NCBI GenBank assembly: GCA_965659725.1
Contig: CBFHXG010000002.1
Location: 74,675 to 138,674, forward strand
Length of the DNA stretch: 64,000 nucleotides
Direction of reading: 5' to 3'
From: Phaeocystidibacter sp965659725
GTDB lineage: Bacteria; Bacteroidota; Bacteroidia; Flavobacteriales; Schleiferiaceae
Shown here: one piece after another, positions 53,141-62,069 of the stretch
Layout of the letters: each line of letters starts with the position of its first letter
Position numbering within the stretch: the stretch's first letter is position 1
Program-made: the position numbers and the translations under genes
Notes under the pieces: generated by a model
What the model saw: only the letters and a program-made list of their open reading frames with translations
The model's database searches: none
Told to the model about the DNA's origin: nothing

Positions 53141-53776
53141 TGGAGACACTTTCCCTTGTGGCACATACACCACCTTCTTCGTCTCAAAGAATTCACCTTC
53201 AAATTGATCACTGATCGGAAAGATCTGTGCCTTGGGAAAGTTCTGTAATTCCTCAGACAGATCTCCACCCTTCAAATACAGGATACCATTGCGCAGATCA
53301 TTCTGCGAGTGCGATTTGAACTTCGCCTTGATCCAATTATAGAAAGGGGCCATGCGAGTTACAGCCCTCGAAACCACGAAATCGAACTGACCTCTGACCT
53401 TCTCAGCTCTTCCATGAATAGCCGTTAGATTTTCTAGTCCGATCGCCTCACTCACTTCATTTACCACCTTGATCTTCTTGCCAATACTGTCGATCAATGT
53501 AAACCGAGTGTCCGGAAAAAGTATCGCCAAAGGCACTCCAGGAAATCCACCTCCAGTGCCTACATCCAACACCTCCGTTCCCGGCTTGAATTGGATCACC
53601 TTCGCGATAGCTAAACTGTGTAAAACGTGACGTTCGTAAAAGGAATCCATGTCCTTCCTGCTGATCACGTTGATCTGACTATTCCATTCGGTGTACAACT
53701 GGCCCAGCTTAGAAATCTGAGTCCGCTGTTTCTCTGTCAGCTCAGGGAAGTATTGAAAGATGTCTTCTGCTGTCAT
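53138..53776 (-). CDS. rsmG: 16S rRNA (guanine-N7) methyltransferase RsmG
   Basis: Methylates G527 (E. coli numbering) of 16S rRNA with SAM. The 212-residue protein has WNSQINVISRKDMDSFYERHVLHSLAIA, the SAM motif VLDVGTGGGFPGVPLAILFP and FTLIDSIGKKIKVVNE, FVVSRAV. Three ATGs are close together (53785, 53779, 53776); the last, overlapping the upstream stop as TGATG, fits homologue length best. It is co-transcribed with the glycosyltransferase. Confidence 0.94.
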   Translation of the reverse strand: MTAEDIFQYFPELTEKQRTQISKLGQLYTEWNSQINVISRKDMDSFYERHVLHSLAIAKVIQFKPGTEVLDVGTGGGFPGVPLAILFPDTRFTLIDSIGKKIKVVNEVSEAIGLENLTAIHGRAEKVRGQFDFVVSRAVTRMAPFYNWIKAKFKSHSQNDLRNGILYLKGGDLSEELQNFPKAQIFPISDQFEGEFFETKKVVYVPQGKVSP

Positions 53777-54903
53777 CATCGCCATCCTTTAGGTCTGCCT
53801 TTCCAAGCGTTTACCAAATGAATATACATCGTGCTCCAAGACCAGATCAATTCATAGATGGGCCAGAAGGCTACAACATCCTTATGTCCCAAGAATCTCG
53901 CTGTAAATAATCCAACGAGCACCTGGTAGATCAACCTAAAGCCCACCATACCCAATACGATGTATAGGAGCTGAGGATCCTTAACCAGTAACAACGTAAT
54001 CAAAACTGCTGGCCAGTAAAGTAAGGTTGATATTCCATAAGACCCCAAAAGGAACTGATGGTGCGGTCGATACAAAGTGGACGTGCTGTAGTGTCTTCTT
54101 TTCTGCTTGATCCAGTCTTTCCAAGTTTGCTTGCTCTCCGTGATCGTGTGCGCGGTATCCTTGGCCACGATGCCTACCCTCCTCTTTCCCGCAGCACTAT
54201 TTACGAACAGATCATCATCTCCACTCGGAATATGTATGTGCTTGATGAAGCCGTTCTGCTCGAACCACAATGACTTCCTATACGCTAGGTTCCTACCCAC
54301 CCCCATATAGGTCATTCCCCAAAGTGACCATGCGAAGTATTGGAGAGCGGTGTGTATAGTTTCAAACCTCGATAAGGCATTCACGAAACCAGAGCGTTTC
54401 TCCATATCACCAAAGCCCAATACAATATCGTTACCACCCATAAAACCAGAGATCATTTCAGTGATCCAATCTGGACTACTCGGATAGCAATCCGCATCTG
54501 TCAGCAGCAAGTGCTCATGCTGTGCAGCCTTGATTCCAAGCGCCAAACCAAACTTTTTTCCATTCCAGAATTGGTCATTTTCAGGCACCGTAACCACACG
54601 CAGATGCTGGAATTGCTTCTCCAACTCTTCCAAGATCTCATCGGTGCCATCCGTACTCTGGTCATTCACAGCCACCACCTCAAATCTTGGGTAATCTTGA
54701 TTGAGAATGGCGGGTAGATGCTTCTGGAAGTTCTCTTCTTCATTCCTGCCAACCACCACTACGCTTACCGGAGGTAAAAGGTCGGCCGTTTGAGGTTGAT
54801 GCGGCTTCTTGAACGCAAAGCGCGTGTAAACGACAAGCCAATACAATAACTGCACGCCATACAACGCGCAAAATCCAATGAAGATGTAGGTGTTCCAATC
54901 CAT
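53776..54903 (-). CDS. Membrane glycosyltransferase, family 2
   Basis: A 375-residue inverting glycosyltransferase with an N-terminal membrane helix (about 5-27), a GT-A domain and two or three C-terminal helices (about 290-345). Catalytic landmarks: VSVVVVGRNEEENF, VNDQSTDGTDEIL, LLTDADCYPSSPDW (DxD-type), GVGRNLAYRKSLWF, HIPSGDDDLFVN (ED-like) and QKRRHYS (QxxRW-like). Such proteins elongate polysaccharides or glycolipids at the inner membrane; substrate unknown. It is divergent from tgt. Confidence 0.88.
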   Translation of the reverse strand: MDWNTYIFIGFCALYGVQLLYWLVVYTRFAFKKPHQPQTADLLPPVSVVVVGRNEEENFQKHLPAILNQDYPRFEVVAVNDQSTDGTDEILEELEKQFQHLRVVTVPENDQFWNGKKFGLALGIKAAQHEHLLLTDADCYPSSPDWITEMISGFMGGNDIVLGFGDMEKRSGFVNALSRFETIHTALQYFAWSLWGMTYMGVGRNLAYRKSLWFEQNGFIKHIHIPSGDDDLFVNSAAGKRRVGIVAKDTAHTITESKQTWKDWIKQKRRHYSTSTLYRPHHQFLLGSYGISTLLYWPAVLITLLLVKDPQLLYIVLGMVGFRLIYQVLVGLFTARFLGHKDVVAFWPIYELIWSWSTMYIHLVNAWKGRPKGWR

Positions 54904-54914
54904 AGGTTAGTGGG

Positions 54915-54922
54915 CAAAGGTA
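54915..54922 (-). promoter_or_regulatory. -7 box of the glycosyltransferase-rsmG operon
   Basis: The minus strand reads TACCTTTG, exact match, 11 nt before the ATG. Confidence 0.58.
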
Positions 54923-54958
54923 GCGCACTGAAGCGGACGATTCCCGCCGAATTTCTCC

Positions 54959-54966
54959 TATTTTTG
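54959..54966 (+). promoter_or_regulatory. -7 box of tgt, 4 nt before the ATG
   Basis: TATTTTTG, exact match, immediately upstream of the tgt start codon; probable leaderless transcript. Confidence 0.6.
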
Positions 54967-54970
54967 CGCG

Positions 54971-56101
54971 ATGAAGTTTGAACTCCAAACAAAAGACACG
55001 TCTACCAAGGCACGCGCTGGAAAACTGACCACAGACCATGGCGAGATCGAAACCCCGATCTTCATGCCCGTTGGCACCGTGGCCTCCGTAAAGGCAGTGC
55101 ATCAAACCGAGTTAGTAGACGATACCAAGGCCGAGATCATCCTCGGAAATACCTATCACCTCTATTTACGACCGGGTACAGAAACGCTTTCCCAAGCAGG
55201 AGGCTTACATAAGTTCATGAATTGGGAACGACCTATTCTCACAGATAGCGGTGGTTTCCAGGTCTATTCCCTCGATGACATCCGAAAGATCAACGAAGAA
55301 GGCGTAAAATTCAGCTCACATATCGATGGATCAAAGCACCTCTTCACCCCGGAGAATGTGATGGACATCCAACGACAGATAGGTGCCGACATCATCATGG
55401 CCTTCGACGAATGTACTCCGTACCCTTGTCCGGTAGAGTACGCCAAAGAGGCCATGGACAGGACACACCGTTGGCTCGAGCGATGCATCCAACGCTTCGA
55501 CTCTACCGAACCGCTCTACGGACACCATCAGAGTCTATTCCCCATTGTTCAAGGTTCCGTTTACCCTGAGCTTAGGAAACAATCCGCCGAGTACATCGCC
55601 AATACAGACCGTGAAGGGTATGCCATTGGAGGCCTAAGCGTGGGCGAACCACACGAGGAAATGTATGCCATGAGCGACCTTGTTTGCGACATCCTTCCGG
55701 AAGACAAGCCTAGATACCTCATGGGCGTAGGTACACCCGCCAATATCTTGGAAAACATCGCATTGGGCGTGGACATGTTCGATTGTGTGATGCCTGCCAG
55801 GAATGGTAGAAATGGACAGATCTTCACTTCCGAGGGAATCATCAATATAAAGAATGCCAAGTGGGCGCGTGATTTTGGTCCACTCGACCCCAACGGAACC
55901 AGCTTTGTGGATGCGCAGTATAGCAAGGCGTATGTCCGGCATTTGTTCCAAGCGAATGAATACCTTGGGAGACAAATTGCTTCACTACACAATTTGAGGT
56001 TCTATTTGTGGTTAGTGAAAGAAGCTCGCACCAGGATCCAAGACGGAACCTTCGGCCAATGGAAGAACGAAATGGTTCCTAAACTGCAAACCCGTTTGTG
56101 A
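54971..56101 (+). CDS. tgt: tRNA-guanine transglycosylase (queuosine synthesis), zinc-site-less
   Basis: Exchanges G34 in GUN-anticodon tRNAs for preQ1 during queuosine formation. The 376-residue protein has the active-site residues: D92 in LTDSGGFQVYSL, D146 in IMAFDECTPYP and the nucleophile D271 in FDCVMPARNGRNG. The zinc motif CxCxxC expected after GPLD is absent: the positions are G309, S311 and D314 (PNGTSFVDAQYSKAY), although the partner His340 (SLHNL) remains. The protein otherwise aligns well, so it is probably active. The next gene starts directly after the stop. Confidence 0.93.
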   Translation: MKFELQTKDTSTKARAGKLTTDHGEIETPIFMPVGTVASVKAVHQTELVDDTKAEIILGNTYHLYLRPGTETLSQAGGLHKFMNWERPILTDSGGFQVYSLDDIRKINEEGVKFSSHIDGSKHLFTPENVMDIQRQIGADIIMAFDECTPYPCPVEYAKEAMDRTHRWLERCIQRFDSTEPLYGHHQSLFPIVQGSVYPELRKQSAEYIANTDREGYAIGGLSVGEPHEEMYAMSDLVCDILPEDKPRYLMGVGTPANILENIALGVDMFDCVMPARNGRNGQIFTSEGIINIKNAKWARDFGPLDPNGTSFVDAQYSKAYVRHLFQANEYLGRQIASLHNLRFYLWLVKEARTRIQDGTFGQWKNEMVPKLQTRL

Positions 56102-57181
56102 TTGAAACTCATTGATCGCTACATATTCAAGAAGTTCATAGGAACTTTCACCCTCTTCTTTGTGCTTTTGATGCTGATCGCTGTGGTGATCGACATTTCA
56201 GAGAAATTGGACGATTTCACCACGAATGGAGCATCTCTCAATGAGATCGTATTTGACTATTACGTTAACTTCATCGCCTATTACGGGAATCTCTTCAGTG
56301 CCCTAATCCTCTTCTTATCTACCATCTTCTTCACCTCGAAGATGGCCAACAACACGGAGATCGTCCCCATTCTTTCCGGCGGCCGTAGTTTCGCCCGTTT
56401 CACAATGCCCTATTTCCTCGGTGCTTTCGTGGTGTTCACCATCAGCTTCATGATCAATCACTTCGTTATCCCGATGACCAATATCGATCGGTTGGCATTT
56501 GAAGCGAAATACACCGTGGTTAGAGATGAGCGCAAGACCCAAACGATATTCAGACAAGTTGAACCCGGACATATCGTGTACTTCAGAAGCTTCAGCCCCG
56601 AGCGAAATACGGGGTACGAGTTCTCCTATGATGTACTGGAAGGCAACGAATTAAGATCCAAGCTGACGGCAGACTATCTGCGATACGACACGATCAAAGA
56701 AGTGTGGAGTTTAAATGGATGGGAGATCAGATACATAAAAGATGACGGCACGGAACGTCTTGAACAAGGTCGCCGGCTCGACACCACATTTTCATTCAAC
56801 GCCTCTGACATCGTTCCCGAACTTTCTGTAACTCGAATGATGAACACCCCTCAGCTGATCGATTTCATTGAGAAAGAAAGGATGCGAGGTTCAGAAACCT
56901 TGAATGCCCATGTGATCGAACTTCAGAACCGCACAGCATACCCCTTCTCCAGCTTTATTCTCGTCCTGATAGCCGTATCCATGAGTTCTAGAAAGCGAAG
57001 AGGTGGCCTGGGTGTAAACATTGCCGTTGGGTTGGTCCTTGTCATGATCTACATTTTCTTCATGCAAGTTTCAACCACACTCTCCACACATGGCTCTTTA
57101 ACACCTACATTAGCGGTTTGGACTCCTAATATTGTGTTCGCCATACTTGGCATATTCGCATTCCGCCTTGCCCCAAAATGA
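56102..57181 (+). CDS. LptF/LptG (YjgP/YjgQ) family permease
   Basis: A 359-residue inner-membrane protein with six predicted helices, three at each end, around a periplasmic domain, as in the LptF/G subunits of the lipopolysaccharide exporter. Features: LIDRYIFKKFIGTFTLFFVLLMLIAVVIDI, VPILSGGRSFARFTMPYFLGA, and RTAYPFSSFILVLIAVSMSSRKRRGGLGVNIAVGL. The start is TTG, immediately following the tgt TGA (TGATTG). Whether it is LptF or LptG cannot be told. Confidence 0.9.
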   Translation: MKLIDRYIFKKFIGTFTLFFVLLMLIAVVIDISEKLDDFTTNGASLNEIVFDYYVNFIAYYGNLFSALILFLSTIFFTSKMANNTEIVPILSGGRSFARFTMPYFLGAFVVFTISFMINHFVIPMTNIDRLAFEAKYTVVRDERKTQTIFRQVEPGHIVYFRSFSPERNTGYEFSYDVLEGNELRSKLTADYLRYDTIKEVWSLNGWEIRYIKDDGTERLEQGRRLDTTFSFNASDIVPELSVTRMMNTPQLIDFIEKERMRGSETLNAHVIELQNRTAYPFSSFILVLIAVSMSSRKRRGGLGVNIAVGLVLVMIYIFFMQVSTTLSTHGSLTPTLAVWTPNIVFAILGIFAFRLAPK

Positions 57182-58079
57182 TACCATAAAGAGTCAGATC
57201 AAACTACATTTCGTAGTATTCCTATGGGGCTTCACCGCCATCCTAGGTGATCTCATTTTGCTCGATGCCCTGCCCCTAGTGGCTTACCGCATGATCATAG
57301 CGGTGATCGGCATCTACCTCTACCTGAAGTTCAAGAATACCCCTACGGGTGTAAAGGGTAGCATGCGTTGGAAGCTCTATGGCGCTGGAATGGTCATCGC
57401 TGCCCACTGGGTGTTGTTCTTCCATGCCATCAAGATCTCCAACGTAAGTATTACCCTTGCCTGCATGGGGTCAGCCGCTCTGTTTGTATCTATTCTCGAA
57501 CCGATCTTCTTCAAGAGAAAAGTAGCTACCTCAGAGATCTTCTTAGGCGTTCTGGTAGTGATAGGTGTATCTACCATTTTTTGGAGTGAGTCCGACTATA
57601 CCTTGGGGATCATCGTGGCATTGATATCTGCCAGTCTATCAGCCATGTTCTCTGTCATCAACGGACTGCTCGTTAAAAAAGAGAGTTCTGCCGTCATTAC
57701 GGTTCATGAGTTACTGGGTGGAAGCCTAGCGGTTGCACTTTACATTTCGGGCCAATTAGCCTTCTTTGGAAGAGAGGTTTCAAGCATCATTCCTACGCTG
57801 TCAGACCTAGGCTGGTTATTGATATTAGGACTAGCAGCCACCGCCTATGCATTCATTCAAGCTGTAGATGTAATGCGACATCTAAGTCCATTTACCGTAG
57901 TGCTTACGATCAATATGGAACCGATATACGGTATCATTGCAGCCTATTTAATTTTCGGAGAAAGCGAGAAGATGTCAACAGAATTCTATCTTGGTGCCTC
58001 CATAATTATTGTAGCCGTTGTGATGAATGGCTACTTCAAGCGTAAACAAAAGAGAAGATTGCAAAAGGAGTCTGCGTAG
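57168..58079 (+). CDS. EamA/DMT-family transporter
   Basis: A 303-residue membrane protein with ten hydrophobic segments in two EamA repeats (KLHFVVFLWGFTAILG... and GIIVALISASLSAMFSVINGLLVKK...). Members export amino acids or other metabolites; substrate unknown. The C terminus is basic (KRKQKRRLQKESA). No ATG exists before the first helix; TTG at 57168 (LPQNDTIKSQ), overlapping the upstream gene by 14 bp, is the likeliest start, with TTG at 57132 as an alternative. Confidence 0.85.
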   Translation: MPQNDTIKSQIKLHFVVFLWGFTAILGDLILLDALPLVAYRMIIAVIGIYLYLKFKNTPTGVKGSMRWKLYGAGMVIAAHWVLFFHAIKISNVSITLACMGSAALFVSILEPIFFKRKVATSEIFLGVLVVIGVSTIFWSESDYTLGIIVALISASLSAMFSVINGLLVKKESSAVITVHELLGGSLAVALYISGQLAFFGREVSSIIPTLSDLGWLLILGLAATAYAFIQAVDVMRHLSPFTVVLTINMEPIYGIIAAYLIFGESEKMSTEFYLGASIIIVAVVMNGYFKRKQKRRLQKESA

Positions 58080-58121
58080 AGCAGATATTTGTAATTTGCA
58101 CCCCCTATAAAAGTCAACACA

Positions 58122-59075
58122 ATGGACTATCTAGACTTCGAAGTACCTATTCAGGAGCTGGAAGAACAGCTGGAAAAAGCCCGTGGATTGGAAGAAGAGA
58201 CCAACACGGACATGAACAAGAGCATCAAGGAATTGGAGAAGCGCATTGTTCAAACCAGAAAGGACATCGCAAAGAACCTTACTCCTTGGCAACGCGTGCA
58301 GCTTTCACGTCACCCAAGCAGACCGTATACCCTCGCCTACATTGAGAAAATGACCAGTGGTGATTTCATCGAGCTCCACGGAGACCGCGGTGTTCGCGAT
58401 GATAAGGCCATGGTTGGTGGATGGGGAAAGATCGGTGATGAATCATATATGTTCATCGGTCAGCAAAAAGGCATCAACACCAAAATGCGCCAGTATCGCA
58501 ACTTCGGGATGCCGAATCCAGAAGGATACCGCAAAGCACTCCGCCTCATGAAAATGGCAGAGAAGTTCAATCGCCCTGTAGTGGCGTTGATAGACACCCC
58601 AGGCGCATTCCCAGGTCTCGAAGCCGAAGAAAGAGGTCAAGGTGAAGCCATCGCTCGCAATATCTTCGAAATGGCCCGCCTCCGTGTACCTATCATCTGC
58701 ATCATCATTGGTGAAGGTGCCTCTGGTGGAGCGTTGGGCATAGGTGTTGGCGACAAAGTGCTCATGCTCGAGAATACTTGGTACTCCGTGATCTCGCCAG
58801 AAAGCTGCTCATCTATCCTATGGCGTTCATGGGATTACAAGGAACAGGCAGCATCAGCATTGAAGCTCACCGCTCAAGATATGCTCAAGAACAAACTCAT
58901 CGATGGTATCATCAAAGAACCATTAGGTGGAGCTCACGTAGATCCCGAAGCGATCTTCGAAACCGTCTCCAAAGAGATCCAAAAGCATTACGCTAAATTG
59001 AAGGAGGTAGAGATCGATAAACTCATCGAGAAACGCGTGGATAAATTCTGCAACATGGGCGTTTACGACGAATGA
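58122..59075 (+). CDS. accA: Acetyl-CoA carboxylase carboxyltransferase subunit alpha
   Basis: Carboxyltransferase alpha chain that, with AccD, moves CO2 from biotinyl-BCCP to acetyl-CoA for fatty acid synthesis. The 317-residue protein begins MDYLDFEVPIQELEEQLEKAR and has a coiled N-terminal part, LHGDRGVRDDKAMVGGWG, IDTPGAFPGLEAEERGQGEAIARN, IIGEGASGGALGIGVGD and SVISPESCSSILWRSWDYKEQAA. BirA in this window would biotinylate its complex. It has its own terminator. Confidence 0.97.
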   Translation: MDYLDFEVPIQELEEQLEKARGLEEETNTDMNKSIKELEKRIVQTRKDIAKNLTPWQRVQLSRHPSRPYTLAYIEKMTSGDFIELHGDRGVRDDKAMVGGWGKIGDESYMFIGQQKGINTKMRQYRNFGMPNPEGYRKALRLMKMAEKFNRPVVALIDTPGAFPGLEAEERGQGEAIARNIFEMARLRVPIICIIIGEGASGGALGIGVGDKVLMLENTWYSVISPESCSSILWRSWDYKEQAASALKLTAQDMLKNKLIDGIIKEPLGGAHVDPEAIFETVSKEIQKHYAKLKEVEIDKLIEKRVDKFCNMGVYDE

Positions 59076-59098
59076 TCGATCGTTCATATAATGAAATT

Positions 59099-59124
59099 AA
59101 AGCCATCGTTTTCGGTGGCTTTTT
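59099..59124 (+). terminator. Intrinsic terminator of accA
   Basis: 10-bp stem with one G-U pair (59099-59108 / 59113-59122), TTTT loop and T run ending at 59124. Confidence 0.9.
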
Positions 59125-59129
59125 CTTTT

Positions 59130-59158
59130 ACTGCCAATAGGACAGACGAATTGGCAGT
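59130..59158. repeat. Perfect 9-bp inverted repeat upstream of dnaB
   Basis: ACTGCCAAT (59130-59138) / ATTGGCAGT (59150-59158) with an 11-bp spacer and no T run. It may be an operator or hairpin; it lies about 140 bp before the dnaB -7 box. Confidence 0.45.
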
Positions 59159-59296
59159 TGAGAAGAATGCGCTCATTTTTAAGGTAAGCCCACTTGAACA
59201 AGAAGTGTATAACCATTTGATTTCTTTACAATTACAACAAGGGTCAAATCGTTAAAAACTCCAAAGGAGAACATGGACATCACGTGTTCGAATTCG

Positions 59297-59304
59297 TATT
59301 TTTG
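59297..59304 (+). promoter_or_regulatory. -7 box of dnaB, 7 nt before the ATG
   Basis: TATTTTTG, exact match to TAnnTTTG. Confidence 0.57.
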
Positions 59305-59311
59305 ACTGGCA

Positions 59312-60823
59312 ATGAATCAACCACAGAACAACCCCCGACCGAATAAAAAGTCCACCAATTCAGTAGTCCAATTGGAGCAAGGACGTGTACCGCCTCAGGC
59401 TGTTGAGCTGGAAGAGGCAGTTCTCGGTGCATTATTGATCGACAATAGCGCGCTAAACCAGGTGATCGATATCCTGAGCCCGGAAGCGTTCTATAAAGAT
59501 GCGCATGCCCGTATCTATCAGTCTATTCACGACCTCTTCGGCAGGTCTGAAGCAATCGATATTCTTACGGTTTCTCAAGACCTACGTAAGAATGGTCACC
59601 TCGAAACCGTAGGCGGGGAATACTATCTGGTTCATTTGAGTCAACGCGTTTCCTCTTCAGCACACATCGAGTACCACGCTCGTATTATCGTGCAGAAGCA
59701 TATCCAGCGTGAATTGATCCGAATTTCAAGTGAGATCATCAACGACGCTTTCGAAGAGGGCACCGATGTGATGGACCTTCTCGATAAAGCAGAGCAAAGC
59801 CTATTCAACGTTGCTCAAGGAAACCTGAAGAAGAATTACGAAAGCTCCCAAGACCTTATACACCAAGCGATCTCTCGGATCGAAGAGATCAGTAAAAAAG
59901 AAGGGCTCTCAGGTGTTCCTTCCGGATTTACACAAGTAGATAGGGTTACCTCTGGGTGGCAGCGCTCCGATCTTGTGATCATCGCCGCTCGTCCTGGTAT
60001 GGGTAAAACTGCCTTCGTTCTTTCCATGGCCCGCAACATGGCCATCGATCACAATACACCAGTTGCCGTGTTCTCGTTGGAGATGAGCTCCGTGCAGTTG
60101 ATCACCCGTCTGATCTCAAGTGAAACGGGATTGTCTTCTGAAAAGCTGCGTAAAGGAAATCTAGATGACCACGAATGGCAACAACTTCTCGCAAAGGTCA
60201 AGAACTTGGAGGATGCCCCTATCTTTATCGATGATACACCAGCACTCTCCGTATTCGACATGCGCGCAAAATGTCGCCGCCTCGTCGCCCAACATAAAGT
60301 AGGTATCATCATAATCGATTACCTACAACTCATGACAGCCGGCGGAGGGAAATCATCCGGTAACCGTGAACAAGAAATCTCCACTATCTCTCGTTCATTG
60401 AAGAGCATCGCAAAGGAATTGAGCGTTCCGGTCATCGCACTTTCACAGCTGAGTCGTGCCGTTGAAACGCGCGGAGGAAGTAAGCGTCCATTGCTTTCCG
60501 ACCTTCGTGAATCTGGAGCGATCGAGCAAGATGCGGATATCGTATCCTTTATCTACCGACCTGAATACTACGGTATTACAGAGTGGGATGATGACGGTAG
60601 CCCGTGCGAAAGCCAGGGTGAATTCATCATCGCTAAACACCGTAACGGTAGTTTGGAAAATGTTCGTCTGAAATTCGAAGGTCATATGGCCAAATTCTCC
60701 GACCTTGAGGTTTCGGGAAGCGAATTCGAATCTTCGCTCATTGAATCTAGAATGAACAGTGATGAAGACGATGATATCTTGGGTAACGATTTTGGATCAC
60801 CGGGATTGGATGATGCGTTCTAA
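59312..60823 (+). CDS. dnaB: Replicative DNA helicase DnaB
   Basis: Hexameric 5'-3' helicase of the replication fork. The 503-residue protein has the N-terminal primase-interacting domain (PQAVELEEAVLGALLID, LVHLSQRVSSSAHIEYHARII), a linker helix and the RecA-like domain with Walker A ARPGMGKT (226-233), FSLEMSSVQLITRLIS, IIIIDYLQLM and ALSQLSRAVETRGGSKRPLLSDLRESGAIEQDADIV. No intein is present. The acidic C terminus (SDEDDDILGNDF) overlaps the start of the next gene by 11 bp. Confidence 0.97.
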   Translation: MNQPQNNPRPNKKSTNSVVQLEQGRVPPQAVELEEAVLGALLIDNSALNQVIDILSPEAFYKDAHARIYQSIHDLFGRSEAIDILTVSQDLRKNGHLETVGGEYYLVHLSQRVSSSAHIEYHARIIVQKHIQRELIRISSEIINDAFEEGTDVMDLLDKAEQSLFNVAQGNLKKNYESSQDLIHQAISRIEEISKKEGLSGVPSGFTQVDRVTSGWQRSDLVIIAARPGMGKTAFVLSMARNMAIDHNTPVAVFSLEMSSVQLITRLISSETGLSSEKLRKGNLDDHEWQQLLAKVKNLEDAPIFIDDTPALSVFDMRAKCRRLVAQHKVGIIIIDYLQLMTAGGGKSSGNREQEISTISRSLKSIAKELSVPVIALSQLSRAVETRGGSKRPLLSDLRESGAIEQDADIVSFIYRPEYYGITEWDDDGSPCESQGEFIIAKHRNGSLENVRLKFEGHMAKFSDLEVSGSEFESSLIESRMNSDEDDDILGNDFGSPGLDDAF

Positions 60824-62069
60824 GCTCGTCCTCCTACTCTGCCTCGTTCATATATCTGCTTTTGGAAATTGGATCCTCATACCGATGTCGGAGGATGGTC
60901 AACGCGACCACCTGAAGTCATACGGCATCGCCTATTGGTCACTCGAAAAAGGCAGTGAGGTTCAATGGCTTTTAAACTACCAAGGAGGATCATTCTTGAT
61001 ACCTGCCTTTGAAGGCCTCGATTATGAGTGTACCGTTCGTGGTATAACATTCGAGACGATTTCCGACAATGAGGCGGACGCCATCCTCGCCCAAATTGCC
61101 AGTCCTTCCGTAAACATGGAGGCCGTAAAGCTCGAAAAAGTCCCAAAGATCGCAGTGTACTCTCCAGAAGGAAACCAGCCATGGGACGATGCCGTTACGC
61201 TTGTACTCACATATGCCGAGATCCCGTACGATATCATCTACGACGAGCAAGTGCTCAATGATGAACTCACCAAATACGACTGGCTACACCTTCACCACGA
61301 AGACTTTACCGGTCAATATGGTAAGTTCTACGGATCCTTCCGGATGTCGGCATGGTATATCGAACAAAAGCAACAAATGGAGGCGGATGCACGCCGACTT
61401 GGCTTTGAGAAGGTCAGTGAACTTAAGTTAGCAGTGGCTGAGCGTATCAAGGAATATGTTGTAGGCGGAGGATTTCTTTTCGCCATGTGCTCGGCTACAG
61501 ATAGCTACGACATCGCCTTGGCGGCCACGGACGTTGATATATGCGAGCCCATGTTCGATGGTGACCCGTCAGATCCAGGCTATCAAAACCGCCTAGACTT
61601 CTCTCGGACCTTGGCTTTTGAGAACTTTAGATTGAGTCAGAATCCAATGGAGTATGAATTCTCCAATATCGATATGACCAATCAACGCCAAATTGATGCT
61701 GCAAACGACTTCTTTACCCTGTTCGAATATTCAGCAAAGTGGGATGTGATCCCGTCTATGCTCTGCCAAAATCACACTCGCGTAGTACCTGGATTTATGG
61801 GACAAACCACAGCGTATCGTCGTGAGTTGATCAAGCCTGATGTGCTAGTCATGGGAGAGAATCGAGTTGACAATGAGGCGAGATACATCCACGGCGAGAT
61901 CGGAAGGGGACAGTTTACCTTTTATGGTGGCCATGACCCAGAAGACTATACGCATCGCGTGGGTGATCCTCCTACGGAATTGGAATTGCATCCAAACTCT
62001 CCTGGCTATCGATTGATCTTGAATAACATCTTGTTCCCAGCTGCGAGAAAGCAGAAGCAGAAGACTTAG
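60813..62069 (+). CDS. Conserved secreted protein with glutamine amidotransferase-like fold, function unknown
   Basis: A 418-residue protein with a signal peptide (SKLVLLLCLVHISAFG). From memory, close homologues lie after dnaB in many Bacteroidota and are labelled asparagine synthetase B, but the amidotransferase and synthetase motifs of AsnB are absent. Conserved blocks: AYWSLEKGSEVQWLLNYQGG, KIAVYSPEGNQPWDDAVTLVL, YDWLHLHHEDFTGQYGKFYG, FLFAMCSATDSYDIALAA, DICEPMFDGD, ARYIHGEIGRGQFTFYGGHDPEDY. The pattern suggests a ThuA/GATase1-like fold. The start is one of two ATGs overlapping dnaB. It overlaps the convergent porin gene by 4 bp. Confidence 0.82.
   Translation: MRSKLVLLLCLVHISAFGNWILIPMSEDGQRDHLKSYGIAYWSLEKGSEVQWLLNYQGGSFLIPAFEGLDYECTVRGITFETISDNEADAILAQIASPSVNMEAVKLEKVPKIAVYSPEGNQPWDDAVTLVLTYAEIPYDIIYDEQVLNDELTKYDWLHLHHEDFTGQYGKFYGSFRMSAWYIEQKQQMEADARRLGFEKVSELKLAVAERIKEYVVGGGFLFAMCSATDSYDIALAATDVDICEPMFDGDPSDPGYQNRLDFSRTLAFENFRLSQNPMEYEFSNIDMTNQRQIDAANDFFTLFEYSAKWDVIPSMLCQNHTRVVPGFMGQTTAYRRELIKPDVLVMGENRVDNEARYIHGEIGRGQFTFYGGHDPEDYTHRVGDPPTELELHPNSPGYRLILNNILFPAARKQKQKT

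Noticed and set aside
57132..57167. Longer N terminus for the EamA transporter
   Set aside because: It would start at TTG well inside the upstream permease; the 36 extra bases add no recognised sequence and the 57168 TTG is closer to the first helix.
58083..58090. -7 box GATATTTG before accA
   Set aside because: The first base breaks the TA of TAnnTTTG and a competing TAATTTG has the wrong spacing; promoter position left open.
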